Part shown: piece by piece, positions 25,872 through 36,400 of the stretch
How the letters are laid out: each line of letters opens with the position of its first letter
How positions within the stretch are numbered: position 1 is the stretch's first letter
Source of the DNA: Pseudomonas sp. 14P_8.1_Bac3
Lineage (GTDB): Bacteria > Pseudomonadota > Gammaproteobacteria > Pseudomonadales > Pseudomonadaceae
Assembly: GCF_025466085.1 (NCBI RefSeq)
Contig: NZ_JANLOD010000048.1
Coordinates: 62,001-126,000, forward strand
DNA: 64,000 nt
Direction: 5' to 3'
Program-made: the position numbers and the translations under genes
The notes under the pieces: model-generated
Told to the model about the DNA's origin: nothing
The model's input: only the letters and a program-made list of their open reading frames with translations
Database searches by the model: none

Positions 25872-28502
25872 ATGACGGCCAAACCCGCTGCGAACATCCT
25901 GGACACTGTCGAAGGCCTGCGCCTCACCGGCCCCGACGCCGAGGCCTGGCGCGAATGGGGGCCGTACCTGAGCGAGCGCCAATGGGGCACGGTGCGCGAA
26001 GACTACAGCGCCGACGGCGATGCCTGGCGCTACTTTCCCCATGATCACGCGCGCAGCCGGGCGTATCGCTGGGGCGAAGACGGGCTCGCCGGGTTCTCCG
26101 ACCGGGCCCAGCACTGGTGCCTGGGCCTGGCCTTGTGGAATGGCCGTGACCCGATTCTCAAGGAGCGCCTGTTTGGCCTGAACAACGCCGAGGGCAACCA
26201 CGGCGAGGACGTCAAGGAGCTGTATTTCTACGTCGATGGTTTGCCGAGCCATGCCTACATGCGCATGCTCTACAAATACCCGCAGGCCGAATTTCCCTAC
26301 GCCGATCTGGTGGCCGAAAACGCCCGCCGTGGTCTGGCCGATGCCGAATACGAAATTCTCGACAGCGGTGTGTTCGAGGATGACCGCTACTTCGACGTGA
26401 CCGTGGAGTACGCCAAGCACACTGCGGACGACCTGTTCATGCGCATCACCGTGCACAACCGCGCCAATCAGCCGGCGCACCTGCACGTGTTGCCGCAGCT
26501 GTGGGCACGCAATAGCTGGAGCTGGGTGGTGGACGGGCAGAAACCGAGCCTGACGCTGGACGGTGATCAGGTGTTGGCTCGACACCCGCAACTGCGCGAT
26601 CGGCACGCCAGCGCCTGGGGTGAAGAGGACTGCCAATGGCTGTTCTGCAATAACGAAAGCAATTTCCCCAAACTCGATGGCGTCGCGGCCCGCGGCCCGT
26701 TCAAGGACGGGATCAATGATTTCATCGTCGACGGCCGCGACGATGCGATTCGCCATGACACGGGTACGCGGGTGGCGGCGCACTTTTCCCTGGCGTTCGA
26801 AGCGGGGCAGAGTCGTAGCGTCTACCTGCGATTCGCTCCGACGGGTGCGCCGCGGGTCAGTGCCAAAACCGTGTTCGATCTCAGGCGCGCCGAGGCCGAC
26901 GGTTTTTACGCGCAGCTGCAAAGCGCGACCACCGACCCCGATGCGCGTAACGTTCAGCGGCAGGCACTGGCCGGGTTGCTCTGGTCGAAACAGTTGTATT
27001 ACTTCGACGTCAATCAATGGCTCGACGGCGACCCGGCACAACCTGCGCCGCCGCCCGCGCATCTGCACATTCGCAATAGCCATTGGCGACACCTGTCGAA
27101 TGCCGACATCGTTTCCATGCCCGACACCTGGGAATATCCGTGGTACGCCTCGTGGGACCTGGGTTTCCAGGCCGTCGCGTTCGCGCTGATCGATCCGGGG
27201 TTCGCCAAGCATCAATTGCTGCTGCTGGTCAAAGACCGCTTCATGCACCCCAACGGCCAGCTGCCGGCCTATGAGTGGCGGTTCGACGACGCCAACCCGC
27301 CGGTTCACGCCTGGGCCAGTTGGCGGGTGTATCAACAGGACAAGGCGCTGACCGGCATCGGCGACCTGGACTTCCTCGAGCGGATCTTCCATAAGCTGCT
27401 GCTGAATTTTTCCTGGTGGGTCAACCGCAAGGACGCCGAGGGTCGCAACCTGTTCCAAGGCGGGTTCCTCGGCCTGGACAACATCGCGCTGTTCGATCGT
27501 TCGGCGCTGCTGCCACCCGGCTATCAACTCGATCAGGCCGACGGAACGGCGTGGGTCGCCGCTTATGCGCTGGACCTGATGCGCATCGCCCTGGAGCTGG
27601 CCAAGCGCAACAGCGTGTACGTCGACATCGCGGTGAAGTTCTTCGAGCATTTTCTCTACATCGCCGGGGCGATCAACCGGGTCGACTCAGAGGCGGAAGG
27701 CTTGTGGGACGAGCAGGACCAGTTTTTCTACGACGTGCTGCACCGTCCCGACGGCGTCAACGAGCCGCTGCGTTTGCGCTCGATTGTCGGCCTGATGCCG
27801 CTGTTTGCCGTGCAGGTGCTGGAGCAGCACGAACACGAAGGGTTGCCGGGGTTGCGTGAACGCCTGCTGGGTTTCATGCGGCATCGCCCGGACCTGGCGA
27901 GCCTGGTGTCGCGCTGGACCGAGCCGGGCGAAGGTAACCGCATGCTGCTGGCGCTGTTGCGTGGCGAACGGACCAAGGACTTGCTCAGGCGCATGCTGGA
28001 TGAGGCTGAATTTCTGTCGCCGTACGGCGTTCGGTCGCTGTCGAAAAGTTTTGCCGAGCAACCGTTTGGTCTGCAAATCAACGGTGATCAGTTGTGTGCC
28101 CGTTACGAAGCGGGAGAGTCTGAATCGCGCCTGTATGGCGGCAATTCCAACTGGCGCGGACCAGTGTGGATGCCGATCAACTACATGCTGATCGAGTCGC
28201 TGCGCGAGTTTCATCGTTATTACGATCAGAACTTTTCAGTGGAATACCCGACGGGATCGGGTTTTTTGGCGTCGCTGGAAGAGGTGGCGCAGAGTTTGAG
28301 CCAACGGCTGACGCGGCTGTTTCTCAGAAACGAAGAGGGTAATCGACCGTCGATGGCGGCTTATCCGCAGCTGGAGGCCGACCCGTTGAGTCGCGACCTG
28401 GTGCTGTTCCATGAGTATTTTCATGGCGAAACCGGACGTGGGTTAGGGGCCAGCCATCAGACGGGATGGACGGCGTTGGTGGCGCTGCTACTGCAAAAAT
28501 GA
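25872..28502 (+). CDS. GH63-like glucosidase (MGH1-type glycoside hydrolase)
   Basis: An 876-residue cytoplasmic protein of the mannosyl-oligosaccharide-glucosidase-like group. The N-terminal beta region (about 1-330) includes EWGPYLSERQWGTVREDYS and the C-terminal (alpha/alpha)6 barrel contains WEYPWYASWDLGFQ, NGQLPAYEWRFDDANPP and GGNSNWRGPVWMP, all typical of bacterial members. ATG 25872 is favoured because the conserved sequence starts there; the frame runs upstream to 25806. Bacterial members act on small glucosides such as glucosylglycerate-type solutes, but the substrate cannot be read from sequence. It is a monocistronic unit flanked by REPs. Confidence 0.87.
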   Translation: MTAKPAANILDTVEGLRLTGPDAEAWREWGPYLSERQWGTVREDYSADGDAWRYFPHDHARSRAYRWGEDGLAGFSDRAQHWCLGLALWNGRDPILKERLFGLNNAEGNHGEDVKELYFYVDGLPSHAYMRMLYKYPQAEFPYADLVAENARRGLADAEYEILDSGVFEDDRYFDVTVEYAKHTADDLFMRITVHNRANQPAHLHVLPQLWARNSWSWVVDGQKPSLTLDGDQVLARHPQLRDRHASAWGEEDCQWLFCNNESNFPKLDGVAARGPFKDGINDFIVDGRDDAIRHDTGTRVAAHFSLAFEAGQSRSVYLRFAPTGAPRVSAKTVFDLRRAEADGFYAQLQSATTDPDARNVQRQALAGLLWSKQLYYFDVNQWLDGDPAQPAPPPAHLHIRNSHWRHLSNADIVSMPDTWEYPWYASWDLGFQAVAFALIDPGFAKHQLLLLVKDRFMHPNGQLPAYEWRFDDANPPVHAWASWRVYQQDKALTGIGDLDFLERIFHKLLLNFSWWVNRKDAEGRNLFQGGFLGLDNIALFDRSALLPPGYQLDQADGTAWVAAYALDLMRIALELAKRNSVYVDIAVKFFEHFLYIAGAINRVDSEAEGLWDEQDQFFYDVLHRPDGVNEPLRLRSIVGLMPLFAVQVLEQHEHEGLPGLRERLLGFMRHRPDLASLVSRWTEPGEGNRMLLALLRGERTKDLLRRMLDEAEFLSPYGVRSLSKSFAEQPFGLQINGDQLCARYEAGESESRLYGGNSNWRGPVWMPINYMLIESLREFHRYYDQNFSVEYPTGSGFLASLEEVAQSLSQRLTRLFLRNEEGNRPSMAAYPQLEADPLSRDLVLFHEYFHGETGRGLGASHQTGWTALVALLLQK

Positions 28503-28523
28503 TTCTCAGCCTGTCGCAGAATC

Positions 28524-28614
28524 CCTGTGGGAGCGAGCCTGCTCGCGAAGGCGGCAGTACCGCCAATATTGACGTTATCTGACACACCGATTTCGCGAGC
28601 AGGCTCGCTCCCAC
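28524..28614. repeat. REP pair (inverted)
   Basis: CCTGTGGGAGCGAGCCTGCT near 28525 faces TTCGCGAGCAGGCTCGCTCC ending in CAC at 28614. It separates the convergent glucosidase and amidohydrolase genes; the right arm ends two bases before the amidohydrolase stop codon. Confidence 0.88.
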
Positions 28615-28615
28615 T

Positions 28616-30574
28616 TTAAAACGTAAAACACGAACACCCGAACGCTCCCCAGAATCCCTGGAAGTCACTGACAGGTGCTGAAGACAACCGCGCTCGTTCA
28701 TGACGGTGTGCATGCACCGCGCAAGCGCCGACGCACTGATGAACCTGCGCCGTCAGCGGCGCCAGCGGCCGCCAATGGCCTGGCACGTTGACCACCGGGG
28801 ACCATTCCGGCACCACCGGCACGGGCGGCGGGCCGAGTTTTTCGAATTCGGCGGTGCCGTAGACGATCTTGCCGTCGACGATGGTCAGCACCGACTCGAT
28901 CCCTTTGACCGCTTCGTCTTCGATATGGAAATAGTCTGCCGACAGCGCAATCAGGTCCGCCAGTTGCCCGACCTTGATCTGGCCTTTCTTGCCTTGTTCG
29001 GAGGAAAACCAGGCGCTGCCGTGGGTGAACAACTCCAGCGCGGTGTCGCGGCTCAAGCCTTGAGGGTACAGCTCCAGACCGCCGACAGTTCGGCCACTGA
29101 CCAGCCAGTACAGCGAGGTCCAGGGGTTATAACTGGACACCCGCGTGGCATCGGTGCCGGCGCCGACCGGAATACCTTCGGCCAGCATGCGCGCTATCGG
29201 TGGCGTGTGTTCGGCAGCCTTGGCGCCGTAACGGTCGACGAAATACTCGCCCTGGAACGCCATGCGATCCTGGATCGCGATACCGCCGCCGAGGGCTTTT
29301 ACCCGTTCGATGTTCTGCGGCGTGATGGTTTCGGCGTGGTCGAAAAACCACGGCAAGCCATCAAACGGAATGTCACGATTGACCTTCTCGAACACATCGA
29401 GCATGCGACTGATGGATTCGTTGTACGTGGCATGCAGCCGGAACGGCCAACGCTGCTCCACCAGGTGCCGCACCACAGGCTCCAGTTCCTGTTCCATGGT
29501 GTGCGGCAGATCCGGCCGAGGCTCAAGGAAATCTTCGAAGTCCGCCGCCGAAAACACCAGCATTTCCCCGGCGCCGTTGTGCCGCAGGAAATCATCGCCC
29601 TGGCCGTAATGCGAAGTGCTGGTCCAGTTCTTGAAATCGGTCAGCTCTTCCTTGGGTTTCTGGGTGAACAGGTTGTAGGCAATGCGCACCGTCAGCTGTT
29701 GATCTTTCGCCAGTTGCTGGATGACCTGGTAATCGTCCGGATAATTCTGATAGCCGCCACCGGCATCGATGGCACTGGTGATGCCCAGGCGATTGAGTTC
29801 GCGCATGAACTGGCGGGTCGAGTTGACCTGGTATTCCAGCGGCAATTTCGGCCCCTTGGCCAGGGTCGAGTAAAGAATCATCGCGTTGGGACGGGCGATC
29901 AACATGCCGGTCGGGTCGCCATTGGCGTCGCGCTGGATTTCACCGCCCGGCGGGTTTGGCGTGTCGCGGGTGTAGCCGACCACTTTCAGCGCCGCGCGGT
30001 TGAGCAGGGCGCGGTCGTAGAGGTGTAACACGAACACCGGTGTGTCCGGCGCGGCTTTGTTCAGCTCATCAAGGGTCGGCAGGCGTCTTTCGGCGAACTG
30101 GAATTCGTTCCAGCCCCCGACCACCCGCACCCATTGCGGCGTCGGCGTGCGGTCGGCCTGCTCCTTGAGCAGGCGCAACGCATCGACCAGTGACGGCACG
30201 CCTTCCCAGCGCAGTTCGAGGTTGTAGTTCAAGCCGCCGCGGATCAGGTGCAGGTGTGAGTCGTTGAGGCCGGGAATCACCGTACGACCATGCAGGTCGA
30301 CGATGTGTGTGCCGGGGCCTTGCAGGGCCATGGCCTGGGCATCGCTGCCGACCATGACGAAGCGTCCGTCCTTGATCGCGACCGCGCTGGCCTGTGGTTT
30401 CTTGCGATCGACGGTGTGCAGGCGTCCGTTGTACAGAATGAGGTCGGCCGGGCTGTCGGGCATGGTTTTACTCCCTGCGAACAGAGGGCTGATCCAGGCA
30501 CCGACGGCGCCCGCCGACAGGCCTTGCAGTACGCGTCGGCGGTTGAAGCTGTCGTGGTCGTCAGGTGGTGTCAT
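28616..30574 (-). CDS. Tat-exported YtcJ-like amidohydrolase
   Basis: A 652-residue metal-dependent hydrolase. A twin-arginine leader (NRRRVLQGLSAGAVGAWISP) points to folded export to the periplasm. The amidohydrolase barrel shows HxH (NDSHLHL), a strand-5 His (RLHATYNES), a strand-6 His (FFDHAETI) and the catalytic Asp (GAGTDATRVS). These define the YtcJ-like family (PF07969 type), whose substrates are mostly unknown amides or imides. The start 30574 is preferred over 30625 because it gives the intact Tat leader. The tail is rich in Cys and His (HQCVGACAVHAHRHE, CSCF) and may bind metal. Confidence 0.87.
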   Translation of the reverse strand: MTPPDDHDSFNRRRVLQGLSAGAVGAWISPLFAGSKTMPDSPADLILYNGRLHTVDRKKPQASAVAIKDGRFVMVGSDAQAMALQGPGTHIVDLHGRTVIPGLNDSHLHLIRGGLNYNLELRWEGVPSLVDALRLLKEQADRTPTPQWVRVVGGWNEFQFAERRLPTLDELNKAAPDTPVFVLHLYDRALLNRAALKVVGYTRDTPNPPGGEIQRDANGDPTGMLIARPNAMILYSTLAKGPKLPLEYQVNSTRQFMRELNRLGITSAIDAGGGYQNYPDDYQVIQQLAKDQQLTVRIAYNLFTQKPKEELTDFKNWTSTSHYGQGDDFLRHNGAGEMLVFSAADFEDFLEPRPDLPHTMEQELEPVVRHLVEQRWPFRLHATYNESISRMLDVFEKVNRDIPFDGLPWFFDHAETITPQNIERVKALGGGIAIQDRMAFQGEYFVDRYGAKAAEHTPPIARMLAEGIPVGAGTDATRVSSYNPWTSLYWLVSGRTVGGLELYPQGLSRDTALELFTHGSAWFSSEQGKKGQIKVGQLADLIALSADYFHIEDEAVKGIESVLTIVDGKIVYGTAEFEKLGPPPVPVVPEWSPVVNVPGHWRPLAPLTAQVHQCVGACAVHAHRHERARLSSAPVSDFQGFWGAFGCSCFTF

Positions 30575-30691
30575 GGCAGTGCTCCGCGCAAAATGATCGA
30601 GGGGCAAACAGCCGATGTCTGACACATGCGGCCAGAAGAAATATAGACGGCAAATCCGCGCAGGGCGTTTTTCCAGAAGCGGAAAACGACA

Positions 30692-30715
30692 AATCCCGCC
30701 ACAAGGGGCGGGATT
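30692..30715 (-). terminator. Candidate terminator after SCP2 gene
   Basis: AATCCCGCC pairs with GGCGGGATT, giving a 9-bp GC-rich stem. Read on the minus strand it is followed by TTGTCGTTTTCC, a weak U-tract. It lies downstream of the SCP2 gene. Confidence 0.5.
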
Positions 30716-30756
30716 CGTCTGCAGCCAGAGCAGCTCCCGAAGAGGGAGCCGCCGTC

Positions 30757-31071
30757 TTAGGCCGGGAACAGTTCGGACAGTTTCATGGCCAGCATCATGT
30801 CGCCTTCGGCGCGCAGTTTGCCGCCCATGAACGCTTGCATGCCGTCGGTTTCGCCGCTGACGATGCCTTCCAGGGTTTCGCCATCCATCACCAGCGTCAC
30901 CTGGGCGTCAGGGTTCTCGCCTTCTTTCAGCTCGCAGGTGCTGTCCTTGACGATCAGCGAGAAGTTCTTGGTGTCATCGATGCGAAAACCGAAGACCAGG
31001 TCCAGACCGGCAGCAGCGGCTGGGTTGAACTTGGCTTTCATTGCTTGTACGGCATCAGCTACGGTGGTCAT
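30757..31071 (-). CDS. SCP2 sterol-binding-domain protein
   Basis: A 104-residue protein that is a single SCP2-like lipid-binding domain (AMKAKFNPAAAAGLDLVFGF ... VTLVMDGETLEGIVSGETDG, MQAFMGGKLRAEGDMMLAM). SCP2 domains bind fatty acyl or sterol-like ligands; the bacterial role is undefined. Start 31071 (MTTVADAVQ) has AAAAGGA about 8 bp upstream. It lies 48 bp after the histidine phosphatase and is probably co-transcribed with it. Confidence 0.9.
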   Translation of the reverse strand: MTTVADAVQAMKAKFNPAAAAGLDLVFGFRIDDTKNFSLIVKDSTCELKEGENPDAQVTLVMDGETLEGIVSGETDGMQAFMGGKLRAEGDMMLAMKLSELFPA

Positions 31072-31119
31072 GGTTCGATCCTTTTGGTTGATTACAGCCA
31101 GGGTCACAATTGTCCGGAC

Positions 31120-31830
31120 TCAGCGAAACGTGATGAGTTCCGGGGCTTTCAACAGTTGCAGATGCACATGACTGTTGAAAGAAGCCAGGGCCACCTCGCG
31201 ACCGCGAAACTTCAGCTGGTGCAGCGAGGTGTTGACGATTTGCCAGTTCAGTTCAAATGCCTGTTTTGCCGGCATTTGCGTAATGAGGTGGAGCAGGGCA
31301 GTGATGGTGCCGCCGGAGGTGAACACGGCGATTTTCTGGGTATTGTCGGCGTTCTCGAGGATCCGCTGCAGACCGGCCTGGACCCGCTCGACAAAGCCCA
31401 GCCAGCTTTCCAGGCCCGGAGTGTCGTAGGTGCCGGCAAGCCAGCGCTCGATGATCAGCGCGAAGATGCGCTGGAACTCGGCACGGTTTTGCGCGGCATT
31501 GCGCAGGATGTCCAGCGCTTCAGGCTCATCGTCGAGCATGGCGGGCAGCAAGGCGCGGATCACTGCGTCGGCGTCGAATTCATTGAAGGCGGCGTCGGTC
31601 TCCACGATCGGCACCGGCAGACCCGCCGCGGTAAACTGTTCCAGCGCGCTACGGGCGGTGTGCTGCTGGCGGCGCAAGTCACCCGCAAGGCAGCGATCGA
31701 AGCTGATACCCAGCTCGGCGAGGTGCCTGCCGAGAATTTCCGCCTGGTGAATACCGGTCGGCGACAGGACGTCATAGTCGTCTGCACCAAAGGAGGCCTG
31801 GCCATGTCGAATCAGATAGATACTGCCCAC
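31120..31830 (-). CDS. Histidine phosphatase (phosphoglycerate-mutase-like) protein
   Basis: A 236-residue histidine-acid phosphatase-type protein. The catalytic motif LIRHGQASFG stands at the N-terminus and the second active-site histidine is probably in VFTSGGTITALLH, where the usual H is replaced (TSGG), as in part of the family. Start GTG 31830 (VGSIYLIRHGQ) is chosen since homologues begin immediately before IYLIRHG; an in-frame ATG at 31893 would add 21 unconserved residues. The natural substrate is unknown. Confidence 0.8.
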   Translation of the reverse strand: MGSIYLIRHGQASFGADDYDVLSPTGIHQAEILGRHLAELGISFDRCLAGDLRRQQHTARSALEQFTAAGLPVPIVETDAAFNEFDADAVIRALLPAMLDDEPEALDILRNAAQNRAEFQRIFALIIERWLAGTYDTPGLESWLGFVERVQAGLQRILENADNTQKIAVFTSGGTITALLHLITQMPAKQAFELNWQIVNTSLHQLKFRGREVALASFNSHVHLQLLKAPELITFR

Positions 31831-32031
31831 GTCCGCGTCATCCCGGTACGTTGAAGGTTTGGCGAGGTTATGAGGATGACGATGAGCTGTCAATGAAAAA
31901 ACATACGCTTGTTTGAAATGCTTGTTACAGGCCTGTTGCCTGAGGTTTCACGGCTGGCCGCGGGGCCGGTGCATGGGTATGCTGGTGGTATCCGCGCGCG
32001 TCATGCAGCGCATCGTATTGAAGGAGTGCCT

Positions 32032-33054
32032 GTGGAGTTTCTGTCTGAGTACGCCAGTTTCCTGGCTAAAACCGTGACCCTGGTGATCGCCATCCTGGTG
32101 GTCCTGGCCAGTTTTGCGGCGTTGCGCAGCAAGGGTCGACGCAAATCGGCCGGTCAGTTGCAAGTCAGCAAGCTCAATGATTTCTACAAAGGGCTGCGTG
32201 AACGCCTGGAGCAAACCTTGCTCGACAAGGATCAGCTCAAGGCCCTACGTAAGGTCGAAGCGAAAAGCGAGAAAAAGCAAAAGAAGAAACCCGAAGCCAA
32301 AGCCCGGGTGTTTGTCCTGGATTTTGACGGCGACATCAAGGCCTCGGCGACCGAGAGCCTGCGCCACGAAATCACCGCGCTGCTGACCCTGGCGACGCCC
32401 AAGGATGAAGTGGTCCTGCGCCTGGAAAGCGGTGGCGGCATGGTCCACAGCTACGGCCTGGCGTCTTCGCAACTGGCGCGTATCCGCGACGCCGGTGTGC
32501 CGTTGACCGTGTGCATCGACAAGGTCGCGGCCAGCGGCGGCTACATGATGGCGTGCATTGGCGAGAAGATCATCAGCGCACCGTTCGCCATCCTCGGATC
32601 GATTGGCGTGGTGGCGCAGTTGCCCAACGTCAACCGCCTGTTGAAAAAGCATGACATCGACTTTGAAGTCCTGACCGCCGGGGAATACAAGCGCACCCTC
32701 ACCGTGTTTGGTGAAAACACCGAGAAGGGCCGCGAGAAGTTCCAGGAAGACCTGGACATCACCCATCAGTTGTTCAAGAACTTCGTTTCCCGCTATCGCC
32801 CGCAACTGGCCATCGACGAAGTGGCCACCGGCGAAATCTGGCTCGGCATTGCCGCGCTGGACAAGCAATTGGTGGACGAGCTCAAGACCAGTGACGAATA
32901 CCTCGCCGAACGCGCGAAGAAGTCCGAGGTTTACCACCTGCACTACGCCGAGCGTAAAAGTTTGCAGGAACGCATCGGTATGGCGGCCAGCGGTTCGGTT
33001 GATCGCGTGTTGCTGAGCTGGTGGAGCCGTTTGACCCAGCAGCGATTCTGGTAA
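32032..33054 (+). CDS. sohB: SohB-like inner-membrane S49 protease
   Basis: A 340-residue signal-peptide-peptidase-family protease. An N-terminal membrane anchor (TVTLVIAILVVLASFAAL) is followed by a Lys-rich coiled stretch and the S49 domain. The catalytic serine lies in VAASGGYMMA and the general-base lysine in AGEYKRTLT. The GTG start at 32032 is supported by AAGGAG five bases upstream; the frame extends back to 31909 without conserved sequence. It degrades small membrane or periplasmic peptides in the known family. Confidence 0.92.
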   Translation: MEFLSEYASFLAKTVTLVIAILVVLASFAALRSKGRRKSAGQLQVSKLNDFYKGLRERLEQTLLDKDQLKALRKVEAKSEKKQKKKPEAKARVFVLDFDGDIKASATESLRHEITALLTLATPKDEVVLRLESGGGMVHSYGLASSQLARIRDAGVPLTVCIDKVAASGGYMMACIGEKIISAPFAILGSIGVVAQLPNVNRLLKKHDIDFEVLTAGEYKRTLTVFGENTEKGREKFQEDLDITHQLFKNFVSRYRPQLAIDEVATGEIWLGIAALDKQLVDELKTSDEYLAERAKKSEVYHLHYAERKSLQERIGMAASGSVDRVLLSWWSRLTQQRFW

Positions 33055-33123
33055 ACGGCCAGAGGGCGCCCGGATGAACGCGGCGCCGTTGAGTCCATTA
33101 CAGGATCGCAGCACGCCACAAAA

Positions 33124-33228
33124 CCTGTAGGAGCGAGCATGCTCGCGATGGTCGTCAACGATCACGCGGGCTGCCTGAAATGAACGCGGGGCCGTTGAGA
33201 CCATCGCCAGCAAGCTGGCTCCTACAGG
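33124..33228. repeat. REP pair with arms of two subtypes
   Basis: The left arm (CCTGTAGGAGCGAGCATGCT then CGCGATGG) is the GCGAGCA subtype. The right arm (CCATCGCCAGCAAGCTGGCT then CCTACAGG) is the GCCAGCA subtype. It occupies part of the 350-bp gap between sohB and the first LRR gene; the rest holds only the terminator at 33315. Confidence 0.8.
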
Positions 33229-33314
33229 AATTACGCCAGCCGCACCCTGCTACATATTGAGCCAGGCCCTCTGCGGTAAATATCTGTTTTAACGTCTCTT
33301 ATTGTGGTTGTTTC

Positions 33315-33349
33315 AAAGCGCATACCCATCGGGCAATTGCGCTTTTTTC
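33315..33349 (+). terminator. Candidate intrinsic terminator
   Basis: AAAGCGCA pairs with TGCGCTTT across a 15-nt loop and is followed by TTTC. It is placed to stop sohB transcription before the LRR genes. Confidence 0.6.
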
Positions 33350-33404
33350 ATGAAAAGTTCGATCTTAAGCTGAGGACTCTTATCAGTTTCAAGGTCGTTT
33401 CAAC

Positions 33405-36400
33405 ATGGATGTCAAAACGAGTCACACACCATTGCCCACCCTAACGCCTGCCCAACAAGGCGTTTTTTTTGATCTGCTTGAAAAACAGACCCCTGCCTGG
33501 CTGCTGGAATCTTCGGATGACCTGCGCAGCGCACTGTATAAAACGATGAAAGCCAGTTACCACACGCGCCGTGCGGCATTGGACGAATTGCGGGCGTTGA
33601 AATCCCCGGAAGCCTTTTGCGCGCCGATATTGGCCAAAGCCATGTCGGCCAAGCTGGGTGAGCCCTTTGACGTGGAAGGGGTGATTTTCCAGCACGTCCG
33701 CTCGACTTCCAGTCTGCTGGGCCTGCGAAAAAAACTGGTCCTGCCGATTGAACGGGACCTGCTGACGGCCGCCTGCGAAAACTTCGAAGCGTCCGAAACA
33801 AAGGCGAGCAACTACCACGACAGTTCATTGATTTATGTGCCGGAGCGCATAACCGGCCAACCCAATAAAGTGCTGTCGATCAATCCCCATGAGTTCGCAC
33901 AACTGTGTCGTGCTCTCGACCTGGGCAAACACTATCAAGAGCACGTCAAAGCGCTGTTCGGTGACGGCACCCAAGCGGGGTCGCTAGGCGATAAATATGT
34001 GGCGTGCGCCAAAGATCAGTTTGAAGTGGCCCGGCACATCGCCCTGATGAAAAAGCACATCGGTACCGACGTGTATCAAATGCTGAGGCTGGTCACGGAT
34101 GTCACGCCATCGGTAAAACTGGGCAAAAACACGCTGGGTTTTCAGCGTCTGGAAATGTTCGGGGTCAAGTTGAATGGCCCGATGTTCATAGGGCCGGTCA
34201 GTGCGCCCGCAGACGAAGATTACCGGTGTGTGGTCTACATCCCGGATGATCCATCGCACCCGTTGAAGGAGTACGCGTCGTTCACCCGCTGCGAAGTGGA
34301 GCTGAGCAATCGCCTGAAGACCTCCGAATATCGCAACTTTTTCTTGCGCTTCATCGCTTTGAAAGATCGTGGGCGTTTTCTCAAGGAGCTGGACGCAAGG
34401 CTGCTGAATCCACCCAGAACCCCCTTGCCCCCGAAGAGTCTTTACGCCCAGATCACCGGTGTCGATTTGCCGTCGGATGTAAAAACCGATTTGTTTTCGG
34501 CGATGTACCGACAGCGAGCGGCTCAGGTCATCGCCGATTCGCGGTTGCTGGTGGTGCCGACGGACGACGAAGATGAGAAAACCCGCCTCGCCAGGCTGGA
34601 GACCTACGAAACGATCGGTATCAACATCACGCTGTTTTTTGCCTCGTTCGTGCCGGTCGTGGGCGAAGTCATGTTTGCCGTGGCCGGGTTCCAGTTGCTG
34701 CATCAGGTCTACGACGGCATCGACAGCTGGGCGAGGGGCGAACAGGAACAAGCCACCGACTATTTTTTCGATACCCTCGAGAATCTGATTGTGATGGCGG
34801 CAGTGGGCGCCGGGGCTGCGGCAGCCGGCAAGGCCTACAAAGCCGTCAGGGCATCGGATTTTGTCCAGGGTTTGAGGACGGTCGCTGTTGCGGACGGTGC
34901 TCGCCGGTTATGGAAGCCCGATTTGAGCGCTTACCGCCGGCCCTTGCCCCTGCGACCCGGTATGCCTTTCAGTGAGCAGGGATTGGTCTCGCGCCATGGG
35001 CGCCGCTATCTGCCGGTCGGCACGGAAGGCTATGCGGTGCATCCGGTGCCGGACACGGGGCTATGGGAAATCCAGTCGCCGGGGCGTTATTCACCGGTGC
35101 TTGAAACCAACGGCGCGGGCGCCTGGCGGCACGCTTCGGAACTGCCTCAGGACTGGAATCTTCTGACTTTGTTCCGCCGTCTGGGTTATCACCAGGCAGA
35201 GCTGTCCGACACCCAGGCCTTGCAGATCCTCGCGGCCACCGGTCTCGACGAAAAGCCTTTGCGACAGCTGTACGTTGACCGACGCAAGCCAATGGCGGCC
35301 CTGATCGATACTGCGCGGCGCTTTCGCGCGGACGGCGACGTCACGCGTTTCATCGAGCAGATGGGCACGCCGGCCAGCGCGTCGTTCGCCGATGCCGATC
35401 TGCAGCTCTATCTGTTGAGCTCCCTGGCCAAATGGCCAAAAAACCTGGCCGTCAGCAGCGTCGATATTCTTCAGACTGAGGTCGCGCGCTATGGCTCAGT
35501 CACGGCCACTCGGACCTTGAAGATCAGCGCCGAACAGCTGCGCAAAGGACAGTTCCATCCAGCGATCTGGCAGGCCCTGAGTTCCGAGGAACGTTTGCCG
35601 CTATTCGGCACGGCCACCGCCGATAAAACGGCGCAGACCACGTTGCTGACCAGCGCCATCGGTGCACAAGCGCAACAGATGCGGCTGTCGCTCTTTGATC
35701 GGCTCATCCGGCGCACCGACGTCGAGCGGCAGGAAAACGCCACGCCCATCCGTCAAGCCTTCCGTGAGCTGCCCGCCAGTGTTGCCGACGAACTGGTCGA
35801 GCACGCCGATCTTGGCGAGTGGCAGGAACTGGAGGCGGGACGAGTGCCGCTGCGGCTCGCCGAAGAGGCGCGGCGCTACGTGCAGGTGTTGCGTCTGAAC
35901 CGGGCGTACGAAGGGCTGTTTCTCGACGCGGTCGGCGACCATGGCACGTATTTGCTGGTGCTTGATGCCCTGGAAAACCTGCCGGGCTGGCCAAAGGATG
36001 TGGCACTCGAGATTATGGAGCGGGCCGTGCATTCGGACAGCAACCCCGGAATTGGTCCGAAGGCGCCGCTGCACAAGGTGTACATCGACGCTTACGCCGA
36101 CCGTTATGAAGCCACCGATGCCCAGGACAACGTCCTGGCAAAACATTCGGGGCGGACCCTTCGACATTTTTTCCAGACGCTCCGCGAGTGCCTGCCTGAC
36201 CATGCGCGCAAAAGCCTGGGCGTCCAGGTGGACGATGCCGGTATCAACCTGCAACAGAAAATCACCGCGCTCGCCCTGCAACGCCGTGATGCCATCGCCC
36301 AGGTCATTGGCATCGAATCGGTACGCGCGGGCTATCGATCGCCGATGGGCCTGGCGGATCGGCCGCTGGAGCATTCGGCCCTGCTAGGCATGTCTGACTC

